DNA of 64,000 nt from the NCBI GenBank assembly GCA_035502995.1, contig DATJTW010000076.1, forward strand, positions 1 through 64,000, given 5' to 3'. The DNA is from CADEED01 sp035502995. Lineage in GTDB: Bacteria; Pseudomonadota; Gammaproteobacteria; Steroidobacterales; Steroidobacteraceae. The notes under the pieces are model-generated. The model did no database searches. It was not told where the DNA came from and saw nothing but the letters and a program-made list of their open reading frames with translations. Of the stretch, positions 47,929 to 56,463 are shown in pieces (within the stretch, counting starts at the first letter, position 1; the number at the start of each line of letters is the position of its first letter). Both the position numbers and the translations under genes were made by a program.

Positions 47929-48028
47929 GGTGCCGGGTGGGGGATATGGGGAGTTAGCGCGCCGGCAATCCTGCGACGGTGCGCGGCGGCGCAGGCGCGC
48001 TAACTCCCCATATCCCCCACCCGGCACC
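47929..48028. repeat. Perfect 35-bp inverted repeat with 30-base spacer
   Basis: The left arm (47929-47963) starts GGTGCCGGGTGGGGGATATG and the right arm (47994-48028) is its exact reverse complement. The element lies between two convergent genes, starting 11 bases after one stop and ending 10 bases before the other. It could be a bidirectional terminator, but the perfect arms of this length are more like a MITE or REP-type element. Confidence 0.85.
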
Positions 48029-48038
48029 AACTCTTCGT

Positions 48039-49138
48039 TCAGGGGTACAGCGAACCCAGATACGCCACCACCGCCACCATATCCGGCAGCTCCAGCTTCT
48101 CCACCACCGCATCCATCGGCTTCGCCGCCTCGCTCGTGCGCAGCCCGTGCTTGAACGCCAGCAGCTGCCGCAGTAGATAGGTCGGCGACCGCCCCGCGAG
48201 TGGCGGCACGTTGTCCTGTCCCTTCAATTGCGCGCCGTGGCAGGACGCGCATTTCTGCGTCTTCTCGTCGCCCGTGGTCACGAAGCGTTTGCCACGCATC
48301 AGGCTGCCGGGTGGCACGTACGCGGTGTATTCGAGTCGGTCGTCGCGACGTTCGTGGCGGTCCAGCGCGTTCGTCACCTCGAGCAGCCGGCCCTCCAGGT
48401 CCTCGGTGCCGCCGACTTCCTCGTACACCCAGGCCGCCGGCTCCGCGCGCGGGATGCGCAGGCTCTCGATCACCCAGACGTGGCGCCGCAGCTTCTGCTG
48501 CGCAAAATACTTCGCGCTCTCGTCGATCTCCGCGTCCTTCATCGCCTTCGCGATCTTCGCCATCGTCTGGTTGGGCCCGTATTCGACCGGGCCCACCGGC
48601 TTGCGCGCGCCGCTGCGCCAGTCGCGCAGCTGCTCGGCGATGTACGCCTCCGGCAATCCCGCGAGCGGCGCGTTTTCGGGACGGCCCTGGCCCGTCGGCG
48701 TATGGCAGAACGCGCAGGCCATCACGTCCGGCTTGCGGCCCTTCGCGACGATGTCGGGCATCGGCCCGTGATCCTCGGGATGCCAGTCCGGCGGATTGAA
48801 GCGGTCGCCGATGCGCGCGGCCGTGAAGCTTTCCTTGCTGTGCGGAAGCGTCAGTGCTTCCTTGTCGTCGGGCGGCGGCGGGTTCTTCACCGGATGCAAA
48901 GAATTCGGATCGATCGGGAACAGCCAGTCGGGCACGGCGTCGCGGCCGGCGTGGTCGCGGCCGGCGTGGTTGCGGCCGGCGTGGTTGCGGCCGGTGCAGT
49001 CGTGGCGGGCGGAGTTGCAGCCGACGCGGGCCTGGCTGCCTTCGCGTCCGGCGACTCGGCCGCCGCGATTCCCAGCACCAGCGCCGCGCCCGCGAGCGCC
49101 GCCGCCAGCCCCCATCCCCCGTGTTTCCGGTTACGCAT
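48039..49138 (-). CDS. Dihaem cytochrome c, apparent frameshift after the signal peptide
   Basis: The haem-binding part (about 300 residues) has two CxxCH motifs, CAFCHT and CASCHG, and ends LPDMVAVVAYLGSLYP. That frame has no signal peptide. Another frame starts at ATG 49138 (MRNRKHGGWGLAAALAGAAL) and encodes a signal helix plus an Ala/Thr/Pro linker made of AATTP repeats, then runs out near 48887. Joining them needs a one-base shift at about 48930-48941, just after a 15-bp tandem repeat. Cytochromes c need export, so the two frames are probably one gene with a real or sequencing frameshift. Confidence 0.75.
48942..49001 (-). repeat. 15-bp tandem repeat in the cytochrome linker
   Basis: There are three near-perfect units of GCGGCCGGCGTGGTT plus one degenerate unit on the + strand. 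They encode AATTP repeats on the - strand in the signal-peptide frame. The period is a multiple of three, so copy-number change would not shift frame. Confidence 0.85.
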
Positions 49139-49173
49139 CGGCCGGCAGTCTGCCACGACGTGCACTCCGCCGC

Positions 49174-49752
49174 ATGCCGCCGCTCCGCCGCCGTTCCCTG
49201 CCCGTGGCCACGGTGCCGCTGGCGCGGTTCCTGGTCGGCAAGAAGCTCGTGCACGACACCGGCGCCGGGCTCCTGTCCGGCCGCATCGTCGAAACCGAGG
49301 CGTACCCGCCCGGCGATCCCACCGGCTACTTCCGCAACGGACTAACTACCGCCAACGCGCCGCTGTTCGCCGCGCGCGGCACCGCGTACGTGCGCCTGGT
49401 GTACGGCACCTGCTTCAACCTGAATCTCGCCGCCGAGGCGGAGGGCACCGGCGCCGGCGTGCTGATCCGCGCACTCGAGCCGCTCGACGGCATCGAACGC
49501 ATGCGCGCGAACCGGCCCGGCGTGCGCGACCGCGATCTCGCGCGCGGACCGGGCCGGTTGTGCGTGGCGCTGGGAATCGGCCGCGCGTTGTCGGGCATCG
49601 ACCTGACCGCCGGCGGCGCGCTGTGGATCGAGTCGATGCGCGGGCGCCCGGCGGACATCGTCGTCAGCACTCGGATCGGGCTGTCGCGCGACCAGCAGCG
49701 CCGGCTGCGCTTCGTCGAGCGCGGCAGCCTTTATGCGAGCGTTCCGCCATAA
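49174..49752 (+). CDS. DNA-3-methyladenine glycosylase (AAG/MPG family)
   Basis: This 192-residue base-excision repair enzyme removes alkylated purines. Family motifs are ARFLVGKKLVHD, RIVETEAYPPGDPTGYFRNG with the catalytic Glu, AYVRLVYGTCFNLNLA, GVLIRALEPLDGI, GPGRLCVALGI and STRIGLSRDQQRRLRF. ATG 49174 is chosen because MPPLRRRSLPVATVPLARF matches the family N-terminus; the frame is open further upstream. It is divergent from the cytochrome gene across 35 bases. Its TAA overlaps the next ATG (TAATG). Confidence 0.93.
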   Translation: MPPLRRRSLPVATVPLARFLVGKKLVHDTGAGLLSGRIVETEAYPPGDPTGYFRNGLTTANAPLFAARGTAYVRLVYGTCFNLNLAAEAEGTGAGVLIRALEPLDGIERMRANRPGVRDRDLARGPGRLCVALGIGRALSGIDLTAGGALWIESMRGRPADIVVSTRIGLSRDQQRRLRFVERGSLYASVPP

Positions 49753-50510
49753 TGCGCGCCATGAAATCCGCCGCCCGAATGGTCATGCTGCCGGTCGTGC
49801 TGCTGGCCGCGCTCGTCACGCCCGTGTTCGCGGCCGATGCGCCGCTGACCGAAGACGTCTTCCGCCAGCGCCTCGGCTTCGGTGCGACCGTGCACATGGC
49901 GTATCGCGATCTCGCCTGCAACGCGGTGAAGTTCGACGGATTCACGGCCGGCATGAAGGAGCCGGGCGCGCACGCCGACGTCGATCGTTCGCCCGACGGC
50001 AAACAGATCACGATGACCGTGCGCAAGCGCGGCATGCCGGCGTGTCCCTCGCCCTATCCACCGATCACGGAGCTGCCGCCGTTCGATCTGCGGGATCTCG
50101 GCGGCAAACGCGTCACCTCGGCGGCGCTGCGCGGCAAACCCACGCTGATCAACTTCTTCTTCTCGACCTGCGTGCCGTGCATCCTCGAGGTGAAACCGCT
50201 GAACCAGTTCGCGGCGCAGCGGCCGCAGGTGAACTTCCTCGCGGTCACGTTCGACGAGGCCGACGTCGCGCGTGCGTTCGTCGACCGCTTCGGCTTCCGC
50301 TGGCGCATCGTGCCGGACGCGCGCGATTTCATCGACCGCGTGCGCGTCAAGAACTACCCCATGATGGCGCTGTTCGACGCGCAGGGCCGGCTGCTGGGCA
50401 CGCGCCAGGGCGGCGCGCGCGACGAGCTCGAGGCCGCGAACGTGGGGCCGCAGCTGGCGTTGTGGATGGACGGGCTGCTGCGGCAGAACAAGGCCGCCGG
50501 CGCGAAATAG
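49752..50510 (+). CDS. Exported thioredoxin-like (TlpA-type) protein
   Basis: This 252-residue protein has a signal peptide (about 1-28, ...LVTPVFAAD). An N-terminal segment of unknown fold (about 30-110) precedes a thioredoxin-like domain with C140-V-P-C143 in FFFSTCVPCILEVKPL and a cis-Pro region KNYPMMALFD. TlpA/ResA-type proteins reduce periplasmic disulfides, for example for cytochrome c maturation, and the cytochrome c gene is close by. ATG 49761 is an alternative start. Confidence 0.85.
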   Translation: MRAMKSAARMVMLPVVLLAALVTPVFAADAPLTEDVFRQRLGFGATVHMAYRDLACNAVKFDGFTAGMKEPGAHADVDRSPDGKQITMTVRKRGMPACPSPYPPITELPPFDLRDLGGKRVTSAALRGKPTLINFFFSTCVPCILEVKPLNQFAAQRPQVNFLAVTFDEADVARAFVDRFGFRWRIVPDARDFIDRVRVKNYPMMALFDAQGRLLGTRQGGARDELEAANVGPQLALWMDGLLRQNKAAGAK

Positions 50511-50558
50511 CCCGGCCCGGTCAACGGTTCCCGTCCCGGTGCGTTGAGTATCGAGCCC

Positions 50559-52007
50559 ATGACTGCGACGCAAACAGACCTGGCGGCGGCCATCGCGGCC
50601 AACCGCTTCGGGCTCGGTGCCCGGCCCGGCGATCTCGACGTCGTGGCGCGGGATCCGCGCGGCTGGCTGGCGCGACAGCTCGAGGGCGCGCCGCCGGTGT
50701 TGTCGGACGCCGCACTGCAGCCCTCCGCACGCATCCTCGCGCAGGCGCTGGCGATGCGCGACCAGGTCATGGAGCAGCGTCGCGCCGCGAAGCAGGCCGA
50801 CGAGGAACAGGCGAAGGTGGCCGCGGCGTTCAAGCTGCCGGCTATCTACCGGCCGGTGTACGTCGACGAGATGGTCGCGCGGTTCGCGCACGCGGTGCGC
50901 ACGGACCGGCCCTTCCTCGAACGGCTGACGCAGTTCTGGACCAACCACTTCGCCGTGTCGATCGACAAGATCGCGGTGCTCGGCGTGGCCGGCGCGATGG
51001 AACGCGAGGCGATCCGTCCGCGCGTCACCGGGAATTTCGCCGACCTGCTGCTGGCGGTCGAGAAACATCCGGCGATGCTGCTGTATCTCGACAACCATGC
51101 ATCGATCGGCCCGAATTCGCCGGTCGCGAAGCTCGCGGCGCGGCGCCGCAGCGGCAGCGGCAACCGCAAGCTCGACATCAACGAAAACCTGGCGCGCGAG
51201 ATCCTCGAGCTGCACACGCTCGGCGTCGGCAGCGGTTACACCCAGGCGGACGTGACCACGTTCGCGCAGGCGATCAGCGGCTGGTCGATCGGCGGGCAGG
51301 ATGTCGGCCGGCGGCTGGTGCGGCTCGGCGTCGAGACCGGCACGCCGGGCGAGTTCCTGTTCCGCGAGCCGTTCCACGAACCCGGCGCGAAGCGGCTGCT
51401 CGGCAAGTCTTACGGCGACGGCGGATCGAAGCAGGGCGAGAGCATCCTGCGCGATCTCGCCGTGGACCCGCGCACCGCGCGGCACGTGTCGACGAAGCTC
51501 GCGCGGCATTTCGTCGCCGACGATCCGCCGGCGGCGGTGGTAGACAGGCTCACCGCGGCCTGGCTCGAGTCCCGCGGCCATCTGCCCGCGGTGTACGCGG
51601 CGCTGCTCGATTCACCGGAGAGCTGGGCGCGGCCGCTGGCGAAGTTCAAGACGCCGTCCGACTACGTATTGTCGGCGTACCGCGCGCTGGGGATCCCGGT
51701 GCGCGATGGCCGCCGCGCGCTGCTGCCGTTCGAGACGCTGGGCCAGCGCAACCTGATGCCAGGATCGCCGGCCGGCTGGCCGGACACCAGCGCTGACTGG
51801 GATGGATCGTCGGCGCTGTTGAAGCGCATCGCGTGGGCCGACGGCGTCGCGCAGCGGCTGGGCGACGCGCGCAATGCACGCGAGCTCGCGCCCCAACTAC
51901 TCGGCGCCTCGCTGAGCGGCGAGACCGCGACCGCGATCGCGCGCGCGGAGAGCGGCGCGCAGGCGATGACGTTGCTGCTCGCGTCGCCGGAATTCATGCG
52001 TCGTTAG
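50559..52007 (+). CDS. DUF1800-family protein
   Basis: This 482-residue protein starts at ATG 50559 (MTATQTDLAAAIAANRFG); TTG 50544 is less likely. DUF1800 signatures are ANRFGLGARPGDLD, RLTQFWTNHFAVS, NLAREILELHTLGVGSGY, FREPFHEPGAKRLLG, and DYVLSAYRALG. The function is unknown. The gene pairs with a DUF1501 gene 9 bases downstream, an arrangement that recurs in many proteobacteria, so the two products probably act together in the periplasm. No clear signal peptide is seen on this one. Confidence 0.92.
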   Translation: MTATQTDLAAAIAANRFGLGARPGDLDVVARDPRGWLARQLEGAPPVLSDAALQPSARILAQALAMRDQVMEQRRAAKQADEEQAKVAAAFKLPAIYRPVYVDEMVARFAHAVRTDRPFLERLTQFWTNHFAVSIDKIAVLGVAGAMEREAIRPRVTGNFADLLLAVEKHPAMLLYLDNHASIGPNSPVAKLAARRRSGSGNRKLDINENLAREILELHTLGVGSGYTQADVTTFAQAISGWSIGGQDVGRRLVRLGVETGTPGEFLFREPFHEPGAKRLLGKSYGDGGSKQGESILRDLAVDPRTARHVSTKLARHFVADDPPAAVVDRLTAAWLESRGHLPAVYAALLDSPESWARPLAKFKTPSDYVLSAYRALGIPVRDGRRALLPFETLGQRNLMPGSPAGWPDTSADWDGSSALLKRIAWADGVAQRLGDARNARELAPQLLGASLSGETATAIARAESGAQAMTLLLASPEFMRR

Positions 52008-52016
52008 GAGAGGACC

Positions 52017-53279
52017 ATGCGCCAGACCCGACGATCCTTTCTCCAGACCGCGGCCTTTGCCGGCGCGAGCTCGCTGGTGTCCGCGCGGTTCGCCATGGCC
52101 AACGCGCCGACGGATTCGCGCTTCGTGTTCGTGTTGCTGCGTGGCGCGCTGGATGGTTTGTCCGCGGTGCCGCCGGTCGGTGATCCGGACTACGCGGCGC
52201 TGCGCGGACAGATCGCGCTGGCGAGGTCGGGCGATGAGGCGGTGTTGCCGTTGCCGGGCGGCGCGAACGGCGGGTTGTTCGGCCTGCATCCGGCGCTGAC
52301 GTTCCTGCATTCGTGTTTCAACGCGAAGGAGCTGGCGGTGCTGCACGCGGTGGCGACGCCATACCGCGAACGTTCGCACTTCGATGCGCAGAACGTGCTG
52401 GAGAGCGGCGTCGTGCGGCCGCAGGGCTCGGCGAGCGGCTGGATGAACCGCGCGTTGTTCGCGCTCGGCGGCGCGTCGCGCGAGGCCGGCGTCGCGCTGG
52501 GCGCGAACGTGCCGCTCGCGATGCGCGGGCCGGCCGAGGTCGCGTCCTGGTCGCCGACGAAGATCGCGGCGCTGGACGAGGCGACGTTGCAACGCGTGAC
52601 GGATCTGTACGCACGCGATCCCTTGCTCTCGCAGCGGCTCGCGGATGCGCTGGAGAGCGATGCGATCGCGACCGAGGCCCAGGCCGCCGCGAACGCCGAC
52701 GCCGAGCCGGGCCAGTCGATGACGCCGATGGTCGAGAGCGACGCGCAGGCGAAGCGCAACTACAACTCGCGGTATGCCGAGACGGCGCGCGCCGCGGCCG
52801 GGTTTCTCAAGCGCGACGACGGCCCGCGCGTCGCGATGTTCGATACGACCGGGTGGGATACGCATGCGAACGAGGGCGGCGCGAAGGGCCAGCTGGCCTT
52901 GCGGCTGCGGGCGCTGGATGGCGGGTTGCAGGTGCTGAAGGAGTCGCTGGGGCCGGCGGTGTGGCGCAAGACCGTCGTGCTGGTCGCGACCGAGTTCGGC
53001 CGCACCGCCGCGATCAACGGCACGCGCGGCACCGATCACGGCACGGGCGCGGCGGCGTTCCTGTTAGGCGGCGCGGTGGCCGGTGGCCGCGTGATCGCCG
53101 ACTGGCCGGGGTTGTCGCGGTCGAGCCTGCTCGAGGGCCGGGATCTGCGCCCGACGCGCGATCTGCGCAGCGTCATGAAGGGCGTGCTGCACGATCACCT
53201 CGGCGTGTCCACGTCGGCGCTCGAAGCTCGAGTCTTCCCCGACAGTGCGGCCGCGACTCCGCTGCGCGACCTCGTCTGA
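52017..53279 (+). CDS. DUF1501-family protein with Tat signal
   Basis: This 420-residue protein has a twin-arginine signal (QTRRSFLQTAAFAGA, about 3-30), so it is exported folded. DUF1501 marks include FVFVLLRGALDGLSAVPP, FGLHPALTFLHSCFNAKEL, HFDAQNVLESG, FDTTGWDTHANEGG, VVLVATEFGRTAAING and TDHGTGAAAFLLGGAV. The fold is related to alkaline phosphatase or sulfatase enzymes, and the conserved Asp/His residues suggest metal binding. It is the partner of the preceding DUF1800 gene. Confidence 0.92.
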   Translation: MRQTRRSFLQTAAFAGASSLVSARFAMANAPTDSRFVFVLLRGALDGLSAVPPVGDPDYAALRGQIALARSGDEAVLPLPGGANGGLFGLHPALTFLHSCFNAKELAVLHAVATPYRERSHFDAQNVLESGVVRPQGSASGWMNRALFALGGASREAGVALGANVPLAMRGPAEVASWSPTKIAALDEATLQRVTDLYARDPLLSQRLADALESDAIATEAQAAANADAEPGQSMTPMVESDAQAKRNYNSRYAETARAAAGFLKRDDGPRVAMFDTTGWDTHANEGGAKGQLALRLRALDGGLQVLKESLGPAVWRKTVVLVATEFGRTAAINGTRGTDHGTGAAAFLLGGAVAGGRVIADWPGLSRSSLLEGRDLRPTRDLRSVMKGVLHDHLGVSTSALEARVFPDSAAATPLRDLV

Positions 53280-53284
53280 CGAGA

Positions 53285-54511
53285 TCAGGCAGGCACGGCC
53301 CTCTGCAAGGGCGCCTCGCGGATCGGAAGATTGATCAACGCCGCCGCCGTCGCCAACGCCGCATCGGCGTACCACATCCAGTGGAAGTCCCCGAACCTGG
53401 CCATCGCCAGACCGCCCAGTGACGCGCCGAGGAACCCGCCGATCTGGTGCGTCAGCGTCGCCAGGCCGAACAGTGTCGCCAGGTACCGCACGCCAAACAA
53501 CTTGCCGATCAACCCCGCCGTCGGGGGCACGGTCGCCAGCCACGTGAAGCCCAGCACCACCGCGAACGTATAGAACGTCGCCGGCGTCTTCGGCGCGGCC
53601 AGGTAGATGAGCACCGCGATCGCGCGGCTCAGGTACATCGCGAACAACAACCACTTCATCCGCATCACGCCGCCGGCCCAGCCCGCGGTCAAACTACCGG
53701 CCACGTTCGCGAGGCCGATGATCGCGATCGAGCTCGCCGCCACGGACGCGGGCAACGCGCACAGGTTCACCTCGCCGGGCAGGTGCGTCACGAGGAACGA
53801 GATGTGGAAGCCGCAGGTGAAGAACCCCGCGTGCAGGCACCAGTAACTCTTGTCGCGCAGCGCGATCGACAGCTGCTGCCGCAGCGTCATGGGTGCCGGC
53901 GCATTCGTCGCGGGTGCGGTCGCGGGGTTCGAGGCGCCGCGGATCAGCAGCCGCGCCAGCGGGATCGTCGCCAGCGCGGCGAGGGTCATCGACCGCATCG
54001 CGCCGGCCCAGCCCAGCGTCGCGATCAACGCCTGGTTCAGCGGCGCGAACAGGAACTGGCCGAAGCTGCCGCCGGCATTGGTGAAGCCGGCGGCGAACGA
54101 TCGTTTGGCCGCCGGCACGCGCTGCGACACGACGCCGATCAGCACGCCGAAGCTGCCGGCGCCCGCGCCGGCCGCCATCAGCACGCCGAGCGTGACCACC
54201 AACCCGAGCTCGTTCGTCGAGAACGGCGCCAGCAACGTGCCCGCCATCATCATCAAGGCGCCGATCAACAGCACGCGGTGCGCACCGTGCCGGTCCGCGA
54301 GCGCGCCGAACACCGGCTGCGCGACGCCCCACATCAACTGGCCGATCGCCAGCGCGAAGCTCATCGACGCGTAACCGACGTGCGTCGTGTCGATGATCGG
54401 TCCGACGAACAATCCGAGCGACTGCCGCATGCCCATCGTGATCATCAGGATCGCGGCGGCCGTGCACATGACCAGGATGTGCCGCCGCTCGAACTTCACC
54501 GCGTCGTTCAT
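53285..54511 (-). CDS. MFS transporter
   Basis: This 408-residue protein has 12 predicted membrane helices, from ILVMCTAAAILMITMG to the last near WYADAALATAAALI, with the MFS motif-A-like loop PVFGALADRHGAHRVLL after helix 2. It resembles the oxalate/formate-antiporter-like and monocarboxylate groups (MRQSLGLFVGPI), but the substrate is not settled. It overlaps the LysR regulator gene by 4 bases (ATGA) and is probably co-transcribed with it. Confidence 0.9.
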   Translation of the reverse strand: MNDAVKFERRHILVMCTAAAILMITMGMRQSLGLFVGPIIDTTHVGYASMSFALAIGQLMWGVAQPVFGALADRHGAHRVLLIGALMMMAGTLLAPFSTNELGLVVTLGVLMAAGAGAGSFGVLIGVVSQRVPAAKRSFAAGFTNAGGSFGQFLFAPLNQALIATLGWAGAMRSMTLAALATIPLARLLIRGASNPATAPATNAPAPMTLRQQLSIALRDKSYWCLHAGFFTCGFHISFLVTHLPGEVNLCALPASVAASSIAIIGLANVAGSLTAGWAGGVMRMKWLLFAMYLSRAIAVLIYLAAPKTPATFYTFAVVLGFTWLATVPPTAGLIGKLFGVRYLATLFGLATLTHQIGGFLGASLGGLAMARFGDFHWMWYADAALATAAALINLPIREAPLQRAVPA

Positions 54512-55386
54512 GCGCCCTCACCGAAGATGGACACCAGATGATCCGCGACGATGCGCACGCGCGCCAGCCGCGCGACGTCGGGCCGCATCAGCAGCCACAA
54601 CTCCCGCGACGGCGGCGCGACGTCGAACTCGACGCGCTCGAGGCCGCCGAGCGACCGCGCCAGCAAACCCGGCAGCAGCGCGACGCCCGCGCCACCGCGC
54701 GCGGCCGCCGCCTGCGCGGACTGGCTGTTCGCGCGCAGCGCGACGTGGCGGCCGGTGAGGAATTTCCGCGCCCACGTCGCCTCGGGCACGTGCTCGCTGG
54801 CGTCGTCGAAGGTGATGAACGCGGGCGGCTCCGCGCAATCGATGCGTTGCTTGTACTCGGGCGCGGCATAGAACCCGTAGTCGAGCGTCGCGACTCGGCG
54901 CGCGACCAGTTCGCCGGCCGCGGGTCGTGCCAGCCGCAGCGCGATCTCGGCTTCGCGGCGCGCCAGGCTGAGATTGCGCGATGTCGCGACGACTTCGATC
55001 TCGAGCCCCGGATGCCGCTGCGTCAGCGCGCCGAGCCGCTCGGCGAGGAAGCCGTCCGCGAACACGCGCGCGATGGTGACGCGCACCTGACCGCTGACGC
55101 TGCCGCTGTCGTCGCGCGCGGCGTGCAGCGCGCTGGCCGCGAGTTCCATCTGCGCCGCTTCGCCGAGCGCCGCGGCGCCGGCCGCATTCAGCCGGAAGCC
55201 CTCGCGCTGGCGCGCGAACAGCGGCTGTCCGAGCGTGGACTCGAGATTCGCGAGGCGCCGCGCGACGGTGGCGTGCGTCACCTTGAGGTTCCGCGCGGTG
55301 GACGCGAGCGTGCCGTGCCGGGCCAGCGCGGCGAAGAAGCGCACGTCTTCCCAGTCGAGCGCGGCTGTGCGTTTTTGAACGGCCAT
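54508..55386 (-). CDS. LysR-family transcriptional regulator
   Basis: This 292-residue protein has an N-terminal helix-turn-helix (about 12-70: ALARHGTLASTARNLKV, ATVARRLANLESTLGQPLF). A periplasmic-binding-like effector domain follows (about 95-290). It is divergent from the damaged isochorismatase-family gene, the usual position for a LysR regulator and its target. It overlaps the MFS gene downstream. Target and regulator may be left over from a small catabolic or detoxification locus. Confidence 0.93.
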   Translation of the reverse strand: MAVQKRTAALDWEDVRFFAALARHGTLASTARNLKVTHATVARRLANLESTLGQPLFARQREGFRLNAAGAAALGEAAQMELAASALHAARDDSGSVSGQVRVTIARVFADGFLAERLGALTQRHPGLEIEVVATSRNLSLARREAEIALRLARPAAGELVARRVATLDYGFYAAPEYKQRIDCAEPPAFITFDDASEHVPEATWARKFLTGRHVALRANSQSAQAAAARGGAGVALLPGLLARSLGGLERVEFDVAPPSRELWLLMRPDVARLARVRIVADHLVSIFGEGA

Positions 55387-55492
55387 CGTGAACCTTTGAC
55401 GAATTCCGTCGGTGACGAGTGGCGCCTAGTGTGTGCCCGGGCCGCGCTGGCTTTCATTCAGCCTTTCTATCCCGTCATTAAGAGGACCTGCC

Positions 55493-55904
55493 ATGTCACC
55501 CGCGAAGATTCCCCGAACACTGTCCGCCATCGCGGGTCTGTCGACCCGGCCGAGCCGCGCCGAGGATTCCGTGCTGTTGTTGATCGACGGCCAGCTCGAA
55601 TACACGATCGGCCGACTGCCGCTGGCCGGCATCGACGCCGCGGTGGAAGAGGGCGCGCGGTTGCTCGCGTACGCGCGCGACCGGGGAATCCCGGTGATTC
55701 ACGCGATCCACCACGCGCGTCGCGGCGCACCCGTGTTCGATTCCTCGCGACCTGCCGCACCCGCTCGGTGCAGACTTCGTGCCCGCCGCCGCGGTACATG
55801 CGGCGACACTGGCGGCGTTGTCCGACCGCTTTTCCGTGGTGGTTCAGGACACTGTCGCCTTGTCGGGGAGTGACGTAATCCCGACTCCGGGTCACGCCAT
55901 GTGA
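55493..55904 (+). pseudogene. Isochorismatase-family hydrolase, internally deleted
   Basis: The N-terminal part is typical: SVLLLIDGQLEYTIG with the catalytic Asp, and RDRGIPVIHAIHHARRGAPV. After about 55745 the frame turns to an Arg-rich shadow and stops at 55873. The shifted frame from 55749 to 55904 reads DLPHPLGADFVPAAAVHAAT and LSDRFSVVVQDTVAL, the family's C-terminus. The middle part with the catalytic Lys and Cys, roughly 90-100 residues, is missing. An AGAGGA ribosome-binding site and the ATG remain. This is an out-of-frame internal deletion, so the product should be inactive. Confidence 0.8.
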
Positions 55905-55919
55905 AGGTTCCATTGCTCC

Positions 55920-55947
55920 TGAAATAATTGCCTTGACAACTATTTCA
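55920..55947. promoter_or_regulatory. Candidate MarR operator
   Basis: TGAAATAATTG-CCTTGA-CAACTATTTCA is an inverted repeat with arms of 11 bp and one mismatch. It lies 21 bases before the MarR start codon and contains a TTGACA that could be a -35 element. The position suggests self-repression of the efflux operon. Confidence 0.7.
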
Positions 55948-55968
55948 CCGGCATGGAAAGTGCGCGCC

Positions 55969-56463
55969 ATGCCCGCGAAGCCAGCCCGGGTCCGCGACCT
56001 GACGGACCCCGTACCCCCGCCCGAAGACAACGCCCACCGCGCCATCTGCCGGCAGATCAAGCAGCTCTCGAGCTCGCTCGTGCGCCGCGTCGATCGCCAC
56101 ATGCAGCCGCTCGAGCTGACCGGCATGCAGTGGGAGCCGGTGCTGATGTTGTGGCTGAAGCGCGCGGACACCGTCGCGGGCCTCGCGCGCTACAGCCAGG
56201 TCGGCTTCGCGGCGATGAGCCGCATGCTCGACCGCCTCGAGGAGAAGGAACTGCTGCGCCGCGAGCGCAGCGAGACCGACCGCCGCGTCGTGCACCTGCA
56301 TCTCACGCCGAAGGGCAAGAAAGTGGCCAACAAGATCTGGCCGATCGTGGTGGAAGGCATGCACGTCCACCTCGAAGGATTCAAGAAGGAAGAACTGAGC
56401 CAGCTCAGCGACCTGCTGGGTCGCATGCTGACCAACGGAGCCCGCGATGCCGAACAAGAATGA
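55969..56463 (+). CDS. MarR-family regulator of the RND efflux operon
   Basis: This 164-residue protein starts at MPAKPARVRDLTDP; an upstream in-frame TTG at 55933 lies within the operator and is unlikely. The winged helix-turn-helix (about 55-125) has TVAGLARYSQVGFAAMSRML and LEEKELLRRERSETDRR, the latter containing the DxR wing motif. Its end overlaps the membrane-fusion gene by 17 bases. With the palindrome upstream this fits a repressor of its own efflux operon, released by a small ligand. Confidence 0.92.
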   Translation: MPAKPARVRDLTDPVPPPEDNAHRAICRQIKQLSSSLVRRVDRHMQPLELTGMQWEPVLMLWLKRADTVAGLARYSQVGFAAMSRMLDRLEEKELLRRERSETDRRVVHLHLTPKGKKVANKIWPIVVEGMHVHLEGFKKEELSQLSDLLGRMLTNGARDAEQE

